Source of the DNA: Basidiobolus meristosporus CBS 931.73
Taxonomy: Eukaryota; Basidiobolomycota; Basidiobolomycetes; Basidiobolales; Basidiobolaceae
NCBI GenBank assembly: GCA_002104905.1
Contig: MCFE01000028.1
Span: 163,862 to 227,861, forward strand
Reading direction: 5' to 3'
Length of the DNA stretch: 64,000 nt
Shown: positions 39,792 to 51,743 of the stretch, piece by piece
Position numbering within the stretch: the stretch's first letter is position 1
Layout of the letters: every line of letters starts with the position of its first letter
The notes under the pieces: generated by a model
Told to the model about the DNA's origin: nothing
Database searches by the model: none
The model's input: only the letters and a program-made list of their open reading frames with translations
Translations under genes and position numbers: made by a program

Positions 39792-40117
39792 TGGATATGT
39801 AATTGTATATTCTTCGTAGATTAGACTTCCTGGTTGGAACCGGGCAAGAGAACTGAGAATTTGTATATACCAAACTGGCTGCTAATAGAAAGACGACCGG
39901 GGAGTCGATGCACACCCAAGCTATTATAGACACGAGAGATACTTGGTTTACTCTGCACCACATAAATAATGAACACTAAACTGCACACATGTTTACGCAT
40001 CCCAATCTGTGAGGAAAGCCGATAACCCTGTAGATCAGTTGTATTAACTTTTAATGCTTCAAAGACTCGACAAACAGGAAATTAGAGACAAGTCAACACA
40101 ACACAAAGACTTCGGCT
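39792..40117. other. Intergenic between convergent genes
   Basis: It contains the 3' ends of the CorA gene and SPC3. No further feature was recognised. Confidence 0.6.
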
Positions 40118-40918
40118 TTAGACAAACCCAGGTGTCAAGTCGAAGGGAGTGAGCTTATCGCTCTGGTAATTCAACATGAACCCAACATGAGGGACCACGT
40201 TCCAGTGAACGCTGATATTCCCGATTTGGCCTTGTCTGTAGCAAAGTAACTTAGCATCACGCAACTGAACTACACATAAGGATGGGTGACTCGACTTACT
40301 CAAAGCGCGGGTTGATATCCATGAAGGCGTATTTGTTTTTGTATCCGCGAAGTTTGAATTTGGCGTCGTCGGCCGACTGGATGATGCGGTCCCACAAGAC
40401 GATTTGATTTACACCCTGATAAAAGGGTTAGCCAGAGGAATGCAAGGAAGTACCTTCGAACGTTACTTTACATATTTGCTGCTTTCGTACTCAGCTACCA
40501 CGTAGACAAATAGTTGTTTGGTGTTCCAACGGAATAATGAGCTGAGATCTGACCACCTAGTTAGCACTTTCAAGTGGATAAACTTATTCGGCTGAAACGA
40601 TTATCTACCAGCTTCCAAATCGAACTTTAGAAAGACATAGTCGGCGGGGGGACTGTGATAGTACTCTAAGAAACGGTCACCATAACGCCCATGTTGTCTA
40701 AGGAAAAAGTCGCGAGTGAGAAAACTGGAAAGAAACCCGGGCAAAGCAGCCACACCATCTGCTTATACCACTTACATTTTGGCGGTTCGAATAGATACTT
40801 CAGCTACTGGTGACGTAGCTTGGAACGGGGTAAAGACGGCCACTGCACCTAGCAGCACAAAGAACACGCTCAGAGTAAATGCGCCTACAGCACTCAAACG
40901 TTGAATGATATTGTACAT
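40118..40918 (-). CDS. SPC3: Signal peptidase complex subunit 3
   Basis: Five exons: 40776-40918, 40609-40697, 40472-40548, 40300-40415, 40118-40235; 180 aa. One N-terminal membrane segment (AVGAFTLSVFFVLLGAVAVF) is followed by a lumenal domain with family blocks FRWNTKQLFVYVVAEYES, NQIVLWDRII, KYAFMDINPRFE and VHWNVVPHVG. SPC3 (animal SPC22/23) is an essential, non-catalytic part of the ER signal peptidase, which removes signal peptides. Length is normal. It lies next to CHS7, another ER membrane gene, in the same orientation. Confidence 0.94.
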
Positions 40919-41275
40919 ATTTGACAAATCGGTGCTCAGTGAATGGGGAGATACTAGTCAACACTCTGACAAGCGTCTGCACTTTTCAAGTCAAAATGCA
41001 AGGAAACTGAGAGGATTAATTATGGTAACAAAATTCAATGCTGGTAAATTGCCCTACCAACGACGTCCACGCTGCTTTCGATTTCATGATGCAAGCACAA
41101 TTCCATATTCTGATTTAGGGGTTTGTAGCATCACCCTAAGCTCCTTCAAACTAAACCTATTTATTTGGAGACGCTTTAATTGTGGTTTAATCGTGGTTTA
41201 ATTGTGGTTTAATTGTGATTTAAATACAGGGTTGCAATTTGATTAATTATTGTGCTTGTAGATATCCTTGGGAAG
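40919..41275. other. Intergenic with short tandem repeat
   Basis: It lies between the SPC3 start and the CHS7 stop. It contains a tandem repeat of (gtggtttaatt/c) at about 41173-41223, roughly four copies. No gene was seen. Confidence 0.7.
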
Positions 41276-42450
41276 TTAAGCATAACTATATCCCTTCTTA
41301 TCAACACTCCAATCAGGAAGCGACGGTGAACCCACGCTAAACTCCAAATCCTCCCGGGTGATGGAATCCCAGTATTTGTAAAGCATCATTACAGCAAGAA
41401 GGGTACAAAGAGCCCCGAAAAATACTCCATCGATATAATGATCAGCGAGCTTGCACAAGCTATTGGAAGCAGTGTAAAGAATCAATTGGCCAATGCAGAA
41501 GAACAAAGTGGCGGAGAGTAGACAACCTATTCCAACCATCATAATAAAATATCAGCCATCACACCACGCATATCAAGATGAGCAATAGCCTTACCAAGGG
41601 CCCAACGATCCCTCATGATCTTCAAGAGAAATATCAGCTGGGATATTAGATAGAGTAGAATGCAGGCTCCATTGAAGACAAAGTAGAAAAACCACAGAAT
41701 CGTTTGGTATGTGCGATGATTAGGCGACTCGAAGGTGAAGATTGATATAGTGAGCACGCCAGCGATCACTGCCATGGTGGAGATGCAAAATGCCTAGATA
41801 GTGCTAGGCTTTAGCAAACCAGAAGTGAACAGGATTTTGAGATGGATTACCCATAGTGACTTTTTGGTCCCGTCTTCGAAGAATTGGAAACTAATCAATC
41901 CATTTATAAATAGACACCATATGGTTCCAGAGATCAACCCCATTTGGAGAGCGGCAATCCACTGAAAATTTTCGCCGTAAGTACGATAATGCAGAGCCAG
42001 ACAGGATGATTCTTACAGGATAAACGGGTGATGCTATGGGAATGCTGCTGGAGATGAGGAGGATCTCGGTAAGCGTGGAAAGAAAGTAGAGGCCAAAAAA
42101 CATGGCCATTTCTTTGCGACCTGTTAACCAACCAGTTTAGCACCAACCTGTGGCATTGAATTAGCCGGCCAATTTACCAACTGCTGTATACTTGGTTTTT
42201 ACGTGATAGATCATAATAAGGGTCATAATCATAGCAGCTCCATATACCACGTTGGCAGCTAGTTAACAGGTTAGAGAAATAACCAGGGTGCAACAAACCT
42301 ATAGCAGTTACCAGTCTCAAACATGATGGCGCTCCCTAGGTTAGCTGAGCGTGCGAAGCATGTCGCGCTAATCCCTACACCATCCGGCCCCAATAACGGA
42401 CACTGAGTTAGTGTAACTTGGCGACAAATGCTCTTAAAACTTGTATCCAT
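41276..42450 (-). CDS. CHS7: Chitin synthase export chaperone CHS7
   Basis: Six exons: 42312-42450, 42178-42258, 42017-42120, 41851-41961, 41595-41793, 41276-41526; 294 aa. It matches Chs7 along its length: N-terminal CP-LLGPDGVGISATCFARS, GRKEMAMFFGLYFLS, GLISGTIWCLFINGLISFQFFEDG, RDRWALG, DHYIDGVFFG and the end YKYWDSITREDLEFSVG. About seven membrane segments are visible. Chs7 helps fold chitin synthase III and release it from the ER, so it marks the organism as a chitin-making fungus. The yeast protein is 316 aa. Confidence 0.96.
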
Positions 42451-43638
42451 CTCCCGTGAAAAGGAGTAGAAACTTGTACGGGTAGGCTTATATACTGCCT
42501 CTGTCGATGATTCTTTCCCTCTGCATATGACTTAAAAGGGAAGTTGAATTATTTATAACAATGCCCATAACAATACCCACAACAATGCCTTCGAAGCTTG
42601 TCCAATTTGGGAAACGAAAAGATCGGAACACGCCTCTGCGTTATCATGCTACAGGCCAACTTTATTCTGATTAGAATACTTGTGAGATGATTTGCTGGGT
42701 TGCGCAGTGTTTCTATATTCAGTGGAGAGCACTCGAATGATCGAGGCTGTGGTATGGTGACGGTCACATGATTGCCCGTGTGAAACACTACCTCTAGACC
42801 GGAGAATTCCATCGCTTTACTTTTGCGGCTAGATGATCAATAGATGGCGTATGATAAATATCCAAGCAATTTAAGCAAGAAGCTGACACCAGCTATGTAT
42901 TGAAGCGCCAAGTATCGGCCAGGCGATCAACTAGTTGAATATGTTGATCAAAACTGGTTGGATCAATCCACATAAGATTTGGATGGCTTAAGAGCGATAC
43001 GGCATGACAGGCCGCCCCTATGTACGTGATTTTGGGGAGATGGATCACTACAAATAAGCACCATTGACGAGTAGAATGAGTGGGGCTTATAAACAGCGGT
43101 ATCATCCCCACCTCTCTCGAATCTAAAGAATTGCCACTATGCAGCTGCCAAGCCGCAATTCGCTCTTGTCGTGAAGCAAATGACAGTGGCTCCAGACGCT
43201 CTATGCAATCGTCACCCGAGTTTCTGTATCCGTCGGAAGAGATACCGACCACATTTGCGAAACATTGTTCAACTCAGGTGCGAATTACGCCGGAATATGG
43301 AATTCACCAATTTGTTAGTTCGTTCCATATTAAATACTAGATTGGTCTACTGCGATGCCTATATAAAGATAATATTGATTAAGGCCTACCATATTAGGAA
43401 ATGATGAAATAAGATTTCCATTTTCCATCGCCCCACTTCTGTACATATTTCTATAACCGATCGTTCATTCATCTGACCCACCGTTAACCAGAATTCCTGA
43501 GTATCCAATAGATCATGTGACTTCCAGTCATCGTAAGACCACGACTTGGGAGCTATAAGTAGGTCAGATCTGTAGAACCCAAACATCATTTTCATATCTA
43601 AACAACAATTCCCAACTCCTTTGGAGAAGATCCTTGCT
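42451..43638. other. Divergent intergenic region
   Basis: It lies between the CHS7 start (minus) and the cyclin start (plus). A minus-strand open frame of 119 codons (42893-43252) shows no recognised domain and no coherent splicing and is not called. Confidence 0.5.
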
Positions 43639-44467
43639 ATGTTCCATACCTCCAACAAAAGCCATACCGCCATCAGTAGGCAAACCGCCGTGGATGGATT
43701 ATTAGGTAGGTCTCGAGTATCAATTGCGTGCGACCAAGACACCCGCTAATCTTTTTGTAGATGCTGCATCAATTATAGTGGATTCGATCTGGCCAGATGG
43801 TCAGCACAAATTCGACGCTGAAGTCTTGCCACTCAGAGATTTCATCAAAGAGACCATTCGTCGCTCCAAAAGTACATTCTCGGTGCTTCAGGTCGCACTG
43901 CTCTACCTGATCCGCATCAAGGGTGCCCTTGCGAAGCATATTAGCCACGGCACCATCCCCGACTTTACAAAGTGTGGGCGCAGAATGTTCATCGCCTCGC
44001 TGATTCTTGCTACCAAATACCTACAAGATAAGAACTACATGAACCGTGCCTGGGCCAAAATTATGGGGGTTAAGGTTGCCGAAATCAACCATATCGAGAA
44101 GATCTTTTTACAGCTGATCGATTATCAACTCTATGTGCCTCTGGCCACATTCTCACAGTGGTGCAATCTGCTGTTGAGCTTCGCAAACAAACCTCGCAAC
44201 ACCACTCCATCATCCCCCATGACCTATTTAAATCTTGCGCCTCAAGTTGCACTGAAATCTTCCAAGCAATCATCTCGCTTCAGCCCTTATCCATCCCCTA
44301 CCGGAACGCCATGCCCGAGCACTCCACGCCGGTTTTCAGTTGACGCACACCAACAAATCGTCACTCCTCAAGAATCACCAATTAGTTGCGCACATTCGCC
44401 AATCAACAATAAGGCCATCAGTCAATTATCAATTGCTTACATAGTGAACCCTACTGACCTCTTTTGA
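43639..44467 (+). CDS. Pho85-type cyclin (Pcl1/2-like)
   Basis: Two exons: 43639-43705 and 43761-44467; 257 aa. The cyclin box runs from about residue 20 to 150, with RSKSTFSVLQVALLYLIRIK, CGRRMFIASLILATKYLQDK, YMNRAWAKIMGVKVAEINHI and EKIFLQLIDYQLYV, a pattern typical of Pcl1/Pcl2/Clg1 cyclins that partner the Pho85/CDK5-like kinase. The tail is Ser/Pro-rich with several SP/TP sites (YPSPTGTPCPSTPRR) likely to be phosphorylated. Pcl cyclins link the cell cycle, polarity and nutrient response. The exact subtype cannot be fixed. Confidence 0.9.
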
Positions 44468-44879
44468 TGCTCTGAACCGAATCATTTTCAAGCAGATTGA
44501 TTGTCGCATAAAAGCGATCACCTCATCTTTCATGTACAAACAACAATCTCACTGTATTATACCCACACATATAGACTTCCATATCTTGTATATCATCGAG
44601 GGCGGGTGAATAAAGTGCCCACCGTTTCTGTTGCATATGATGACGGTGCTAGTATTACTGCTAATGAAGTGTTGTCAAGTTGAGATCTGTGTCCGGTAAC
44701 AACTGCGATGAATGGTAATATTATTTTATGACCAATCATGATGTTTACTGTCATGGACTCCTTTGACCAATCAAGATCAATGGGCTTTCGGCTTGTTTGT
44801 ACTTAGGGGGTTCTCGATAACAGAGCGGAGTATTGGCACGATCTGCATACCATCGTTTTGAACCTGAGTGTTACAGCTA
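44468..44879. other. Intergenic
   Basis: 3' flank of the cyclin gene and upstream region of CLPTM1L. No feature was recognised. Confidence 0.6.
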
Positions 44880-46618
44880 ATGGGGAAACTTAGTAGCCTT
44901 GTAACGCTTATCACAGTAGGAGCCTTCGTGCTTTATGTCGGAAATGCTGTGACTCAAATATTCTACTTGTTCTACCCTACGTTTCAAGTCCCTTTCTTGT
45001 CAACGCCAATAACAGCCGAAAAATACCATAAGCAGTACTGGCCACCAGACAAAACCTTCGACATATCAGTCTACACATCAACCAAACAGAGATTCCAGTT
45101 TTTCAAAAGCGCCAAGCCTATATGGAAGCTTGAAGGCCTTAGGTATGAGGATTCCGAGCGAACCGAAGAACTCAGTGTGAGGTTGCCCAGCTCGACCCGA
45201 AACAATGGGACTCTCTACGGCCACATATTCGTACACAGCTCTAATTCTTCCCCTGATCCATCTTCCCCCAACTTCGACCCTCTGAATTTCTCGCGAACGG
45301 TCTCGCTGACGAAATACGCCCCTAAATTGTTAAACAACACCAGGAATCTACTTTCAGCAAAACAAGAGGAGGATCCAGTATTTGAAACTTCAGAAGGGCC
45401 TATTATAGCTCACTGGAAGCCTAATCTGTATATTGAATTGGTGATTGATCGTACAGAGTATCCTTTCAACCACATCCCTAACGACATTATAGGCCAAATG
45501 TTGTTTATATCCTCCGATTATCTACCCATTCTCTCCGTCAATGAGATAGGTCTTCGTAGAGAACAGTTGGTGCCCATCGAAGCCAAAGGGAATGCGGTTC
45601 TGCGCATGCCCCTGAAGCTTAGCTTCCAACGGGTCAGCCTTGGCATGTTCCGGTTACATCAAATGCTTGGAAATTCCTTGGACCAAATGTCATCTCCCGA
45701 GTCACTCTTGAAAGTCTCGGAAAAAGAAATCGACAATCTCCGCCAGATGTTCTTTGAAGTGAACCCCACTCTGCTGGCAGTGACCATGATGGCATCCATG
45801 CTTCACCTTTTATTTGACTTTTTGGCCTTCAAGTCAGATATATCCCACTGGCGTGCTAAGCAAACTATGGAGGGAATCTCTCGCAGCTCTATAGCTATGA
45901 GTGCAATCACTCAGATCATGATCGTTTTGTACCTGTGGGACAAAAAGAAGGACACCAGTATCTTGATATTGGGCGGTGCTGTGGTCTCCACTCTGGGTTT
46001 GTGTTTTACTGGAAAGACCGGTGTGTATTGAGGGTAGATCTAATCTTTTAATGTCTAGTTGAGCTGTGGAAAGTCATCAAAGTCTACAAACTGAATCTTT
46101 CCTGGAAGGGATTCCAAGTCGAGGAAAACAAAGCCCTTACCAAAGACGAGGAAATCAGCCGGGAAATCGACAGGACGGTCATCTACTACATCACCATCTT
46201 ATGTATCCCTATCTCCATCGCGTATGCTGGCTATTCGCTTATCTTCTGGGAGCACAAGAGCTTCTACTCATGGTCGTTGGATGCCTTGATGGCGGCCGTA
46301 TACCTGTTAGGCTTGTAAGTTGATTTTATGGCTCTATCGATAATGATGGCGTAGTGACGATTTTCTAGTATCAATATGACCCCGCAAATCTTCCTGAACT
46401 ATCGATTGAAGTCAGTCGAGGCGCTTCCGATCAACGCATTCCTATTCAAGGCCATCAACACCTTCGTGGACGACTTGTTTGCACTGGTGATTCCCATGCC
46501 TACGCTGACCCGGCTGAGCGCATTCAGAGATGACCTGGTGTTTTTTGTATTGATGTACCAGTGGTGGATTTATCCCAAGCGTGGCAGTGGTCAAGAAGAG
46601 AAGAAGAAGGCCGAATAG
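44880..46618 (+). CDS. CLPTM1L: CLPTM1L-like multi-pass membrane protein
   Basis: Three exons: 44880-45996, 46059-46314, 46369-46618; 540 aa. The N-terminal helix is followed by a lumenal domain (RNNGTLYGHIFVH, WKPNLYIELVID), then LLFDFLAFKSDISHW, ELWKVIKVYKLNLSWKGF, FINMTPQIFLNYRLKSVEAL, and NTFVDDLFALVIPMPTLTRL, all matching the CLPTM1 family. Length and the short tail fit CLPTM1L more than CLPTM1. Human CLPTM1L is an ER scramblase for glucosaminyl-phosphatidylinositol in GPI-anchor synthesis; a similar role here is an inference. The ATG at 44880 is chosen because it begins the hydrophobic N-terminal helix. Confidence 0.93.
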
Positions 46619-46679
46619 TCATGTCGAACTTGGTTCTATTTTATATTTAGTTGTAGATCGTCTAGCCTAGTCAATAAAT

Positions 46680-47861
46680 TCACAACCGAAGTTGCCTTAA
46701 TTTTGGAAGTGGTTTCTCGCATTTTTGGCGAAACACACCCAACGGATAGGAGGTCGACTGGATCCAGTTGTAACACTCTTTACTAAGCCCGATGTCTTCT
46801 ATCAAGCTCACCAAAAACTCGATGGGCTCCGGGATAAACGCTAGTAGGGACTGTATGGAGCTATCGTTCCATGGGCCAATCTTTCTATGCATTAGCATGG
46901 CAAACGCCATCTGGACATGCTCAGCAAATCCTGCAGTCATCAGCTCAGGCCATTCTTGTTGGATCAGGTCCAACATGGTGGTTATACCGTCGTTGGTTCC
47001 GTAATGAACCAGCAGGTTTCTCAAGGTTTTGTCACTGGGTATTCTACACAGCCCCTGTTCTTGTAGGAAATGAAGCTTATCAGTGACTCTACGTGTCGAA
47101 TCTCTATCGGGGTTGAGCTTCAGTAGATAGGTCAAAATGTCTTGGTCAGCCTCTCTAATATATACATTATGCAGTAGCATCGACAAACCAATCTTTGTGG
47201 GTGGAAATAAAAGACTGAGAAAGTAGTAGCCAACGTACAGGCTCGTGGAGATCTCGTCGTGCGAGACATCACGATAGTACAGCTTCAAGCTGTCGACAGT
47301 TGGCAGTATACCGTAGCTTGTGATCAACTGCTTGACCTGGCCCGCACCTTGGAGCTGGCACGAAATCAGTTGACTATACTCCTGACCATAGATGCAATCG
47401 GAATGGTACCGATTTGGCGGGAACCGACGAAGCCCATCCTCTAGTATGCCCGTAATGTCGGAAGTTGCAATGGATTTAGGGAGCTCTTGGAGTTTGGTCA
47501 ACATAAGGACAATCTCGTGGACGTAAACCTGAAAGAACCAAACATTTGGGACTGCACCGCGCCCCAATAGGCCGTGGTAGATATCCAGAGTCAGCAAATG
47601 CGGGTAGTGATACGCCACCTTCCACAGGTCTTCTTTCCCAATTAAATTGTACAGCGCATTAATGATCACGTTGTGACATGTCCCCAACCTCATGAGCCTT
47701 TTGTTGATGCTGGCGTAGAGTGGTGGATACTCCAGGTATTCCAAGATAGTTATCAGCACGTCGTCTGGCAAATGATCCATGGTGTCAGGAGGGTGAGCAA
47801 GGATGGGATGGCTGGTGGATTGGCTTTCCATGTACATAGACACAGAATGATTGTGCCGCAA
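46680..47861 (-). CDS. F-box-like protein of unknown target
   Basis: Single exon, up to 393 aa. Near the N terminus, DHLPDDVLITILEYLEYPPL fits an F-box, the motif that binds Skp1 in SCF ubiquitin ligases. The rest is helical with Leu-rich segments but no clear WD40 or LRR repeats; it may be the substrate-binding part. Three methionines (47861, 47831 and a third just before the F-box) could start it; the F-box is included in all cases. It looks like a member of a fast-evolving fungal family. It is divergent from the GlnRS gene. Confidence 0.7.
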   Translation of the reverse strand: MRHNHSVSMYMESQSTSHPILAHPPDTMDHLPDDVLITILEYLEYPPLYASINKRLMRLGTCHNVIINALYNLIGKEDLWKVAYHYPHLLTLDIYHGLLGRGAVPNVWFFQVYVHEIVLMLTKLQELPKSIATSDITGILEDGLRRFPPNRYHSDCIYGQEYSQLISCQLQGAGQVKQLITSYGILPTVDSLKLYYRDVSHDEISTSLYVGYYFLSLLFPPTKIGLSMLLHNVYIREADQDILTYLLKLNPDRDSTRRVTDKLHFLQEQGLCRIPSDKTLRNLLVHYGTNDGITTMLDLIQQEWPELMTAGFAEHVQMAFAMLMHRKIGPWNDSSIQSLLAFIPEPIEFLVSLIEDIGLSKECYNWIQSTSYPLGVFRQKCEKPLPKLRQLRL

Positions 47862-48270
47862 CCAATGTACTTATAGATGATTGTGTCGTGACCCAGGCAA
47901 TCGAAACTAGCCTTCATGCGACTAAATCACCTCCCTCCCCACCCCCACGCATCTCGAGTACTCGTTTTTTAGTCTAGTCGTTTGCACTGTTAACCTACTC
48001 CACCCCAAGGCAGGGGATTTATTTAATACACCACTCTGCAGATCTTTCATTTTATTATCTGCTCGCAATCGACCTGGGAGTCATGATTGTTGATTTAGTG
48101 AATGGTTAATCTATCATCGATGATTACGAAATTGCCCATGATTGATTCCCACTAGGAATCGTGAAAAAACTTGCCAATTGGGTCAGAAAAAAAAATTCCC
48201 GCCTTTGGTATAACTTGACAAAACCAGCCTCTACACTGTGGCTAACGCCTTGAATTGCTGTTCAGTAGAA
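47862..48270. other. Divergent intergenic region
   Basis: Shared upstream region of the F-box gene and the GlnRS gene, with an A run near 48185-48193. No other feature was recognised. Confidence 0.6.
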
Positions 48271-50758
48271 ATGGAAGGGGTCATTGAATTATTCCAAAAA
48301 ATCGGGCTGACCGAACAGAGAGCCAAAGATACCGCCAAGAACAAGAAATTGGCCCCCACTTTGGAAAAAACTATTCAGGAAGCGGGTGTTGAGAACGGTT
48401 GCGACAAGAACATTGGTGCCCTCCTTTATACTCTAGCCTCCACCTTGAACAAGGAGGCCACCCCTTACCTTGGCTATCTGGCCCAGGCTGTGAATGCTGG
48501 AAAGCTTAATTCGGCCGAGCAAATCGCCGCCGCCATCGAGTACGTCGGCGACCTCAAAACTCCCGAGATTAACGAGCAAGAGTTCAACGAGCATTGCGGA
48601 GTGGGTGTGGTGATTACTCCCGAACAGGTCCAACGAAAGGTTACCCAGGAAATCGAGAAGAACAAGGAGAAAATCGTCAACGATAGATACCGTTGCCTTG
48701 GCATCACTCTAAGCACCATCAAGCAAAACCCCGAACTCAGATGGGCCAATGGCGCTTTGGTTAAGGATGAGGTGGAAAAGCAATTCTTGGCTCTTCTCGG
48801 TCCTAGAGATGAACGTGATCAAGTTACAAAGGGCAAGAAGAAGGAGAAGCAAGCTAAGCCTAGCTCTGGTATGTTGCTGCCTAACGCCGTTTCGGAGATC
48901 TATGGGGTGTATTAACTTGTTTGCTCTTTTAGACAAGAAGGCAGCCGCAGCCCCAGTAAAGAAAGACCCTAACAGTATTTTCTTCGAGGGTGAGCTCTCC
49001 AGACTCCACAAGCCCGGAGGTAACAAGCAAATCAAGGACGAATTAATGGTGGAGCACTTGAAGGCTACCGGCGGCAAGGTTGTCACTCGTTTCCCACCCG
49101 AGCCTAACGGCTTCCTCCATATCGGTCACGCCAAGGCCATCAACATCAACTTCGGTTATGCCGATGCTCACAAGGGTATCTGCTACCTTCGTTACGATGA
49201 TACAAACCCTGAAGCTGAGGAGGAGCAATACTTTGTTTCCATCCTTGAGACTGTCAAGTGGCTTGGATTTACTCCATACCAGATTACCTACTCTTCGGAC
49301 TATTTCCAAAGACTTTATGAGCTTGCCGTGTTCATGATCAAGAAAGGTTTGGCCTATGTCTGCTATTGCACTGGTGAGGAGATCTTTGCTCAGCGTGGTG
49401 GAGCTGAGAAGGGACCACGTTTCGAATGCCCCCATCGCGACCGCCCCATCGAGGAGTCGCTTGCGGAATTCGAGAAGATGAAGCAAGGCCAGTACAAAGA
49501 AGGTGAGGCTATTCTCCGTATGAAGATGAACATGCAAGATGGCAACCCACAATTCTGGGACCTTGTTGCCTATCGTATCCTGTACACCCCACATCACCGT
49601 ACCGGATCTGAGTGGTGCATCTATCCTACATACGATTTCACTCACTGCTTGGTTGATTCGTTCGAGAACATCACTCACTCTCTTTGCACCACCGAGTTCA
49701 CCCAATCCAGACCCTCGTACTTCTGGTTGTGTGATGCTGTTGAGGTCTACAAGCCAGTTCAGTGGGAATACGGACGTCTCAATGTTACCAACACCGTATT
49801 GTCCAAGCGTAAGGTATTGAAGTTGGTCGAGCTGGGCCACGTCCATGATTGGGATGATCCTAGACTGTTCACTCTTGCTGCTATCCGTCGCCGTGGTGTC
49901 CCACCGGAGGCTATTAATGTGTTTGTTCGTGAGCTGGGAGTTACCACCTCTCAATCCACCATCGACGTTGCCCGTTTGGATAATCATATCCGTGATCACC
50001 TTAACGAGACTGTTCCTCGTGTGATGGCACTTCTCGAACCCCTCAAGGTTACTCTTACCAACCTTCCTGAAGATTACCTTGAAACCATCACCGTCCCCAA
50101 TAAGCCTAGGGATCCCAAGCTTGGAGAGCACACCGTTCCATTCACAAGAACCGTTTACATCGATAGAAGCGACTTCAGAGAACAAGATTCCGCCGACTAC
50201 TTCCGTCTTGCCCCAGGAAAGGCCGTGGGTCTCTTGCATGTCAAATACCCCATCTCTTGCCAAGAGGTTGTCAAGGATGATGCAGGCAATGTCGTCGAAC
50301 TCATCTGTCGCTACGACAACGAAGGCGAGTTCAAGAAGCCCAAAACATATATTCAATGGGTTGCCGAATCCCCTGCTCACAACTCACCTGTCAAGATCGA
50401 TGAGATTAGACTCTATGAGAAATTGTTCTTCCACGCCAATCCTCAAGACAAGACTGCGGTCCCTGAGGGCTGGTTGAGCGACATCAACCCTAACTCACTC
50501 CAAGTGCTCCGCGGAGCAATTGTGGAGGTCGGCATCTGGGACATCATCAAGCGGTGGTATGAGCAGGCTGTTGCCAAGCAACAGGTCGATCGCATCGAAG
50601 ATATCCGTTTCCAGTTGGTCCGTATTGGCTACTTCTGCTTTGACAAGGATAGCCAGTTCAACGAGGAAGAATTCAAGAAGGACCCCACAAAGGGATTCAA
50701 ATCACTTGTTCTCAATCGTACTGTGACCTTGAAAGAAGATTCCAAGAAAGAAAATTAA
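48271..50758 (+). CDS. GLN4: Glutaminyl-tRNA synthetase
   Basis: Two exons: 48271-48868 and 48933-50758; 807 aa. The first ~190 residues are the eukaryote-specific N-terminal domain (GlnRS_R1/R2: LFQKIGLTEQRAKDTAKNKK), followed by a lysine-rich linker. The catalytic part has the class I HIGH motif in NGFLHIGHAKAININFGYAD, DDTNPEAEEEQYF, the GlnRS-type KMSKS region VLSKRKVLKL, and the C-terminal anticodon-binding beta barrels. It charges tRNA-Gln in the cytosol. The intron sits in the linker between the two parts. Codon use is strongly biased, suggesting high expression. Length matches yeast Gln4 (809 aa). Confidence 0.97.
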
Positions 50759-51743
50759 GTAGCCCAGTGGTTTGGCATTATGCCAAAGACATGTGGTTAG
50801 TTTAGTAAATAATTGGTGGCTCCATATCGCTTCAAAAACTCGTCTTCATTATTTTGTCTTTGCCATGGCTTAATTGATCGAATACCCGGGACGTTCGTAT
50901 CTCTCAATCTTGGCGATATAATTAAATGAAACAATATACAATAGTATCGATTAGGTAACATACATATCAGAAATGTCAACCGAATGTTCGGTACTGTGAT
51001 GGTGTCTGACTGTATAAATCACTTTAACTGACACCAACATCACTACTGAAGAATGGTTCACAGGAATCCACTTGCTTAAAATCACTTGAAACGTGTTCTG
51101 AATTTCCAAAATGGGTTGTTGGTTATATCCTTCACGCGGATGTTGATCGGAAAGGCATTTCGATTGGACCACCAAGCACAGAAGTTCTGTATTGGAAGCT
51201 GGCCTTTCCTACTATAGATAAAACCCAAAGCCACCTGCCATTAGTGGACTATCAGAGGATGTAAGTGGTTTAGAACAGGCCTGGATATGATATGGCTTCA
51301 TGTCAACTCATAACCAGCTAATTTTTCTTTTTCATTGGCCATATACGAGTGGTCCTCAACTGGGAAATCTTTCTCTCTCTAGTACAGTTATCTTCGACAC
51401 CCAAGATCTTGCTTGGTCGTTCACGCAACCATAGTTACGTTCTAGAAACTTTAATAGATCCCGATAACTAACTGAAAGTGTTTCGGACTATTGTAGCCTC
51501 TAGATTCTGAGCGGATACACACAGATTTACTTTTCACCTTTTTGGATGGAATATTAGTGACTCGAGCAGGAGGCAGTGTCTGTCATTCTGTAAAGTTTCT
51601 AATCTGTAGCATTAAGCATTGTCTCTTACGAACAAGTCACGACTCTCTTTTACTTCCACAGCAGCGATATATACAGCGATATTCGATATCCCACTCACTT
51701 TAAACACATCCTTCTTCGCTCCTATACCTTTGAACACACAGTC
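50759..51743. other. Intergenic
   Basis: 3' flank of the GlnRS gene and upstream region of the next gene. A tatata element near 51668 lies about 75 bases before the ATG at 51744. No gene was seen. Confidence 0.55.

Noticed and set aside
42893-43252. A 119-codon minus-strand open frame with a protein-like composition
   Set aside because: No domain was recognised, and a plausible intron inside it (acceptor near 43050) does not keep the frame. It may be a decayed gene or chance.
49043-50380. 445-codon minus-strand frame opposite GlnRS
   Set aside because: It is an antisense shadow caused by biased codon use in the GlnRS gene; no domain is seen in it.
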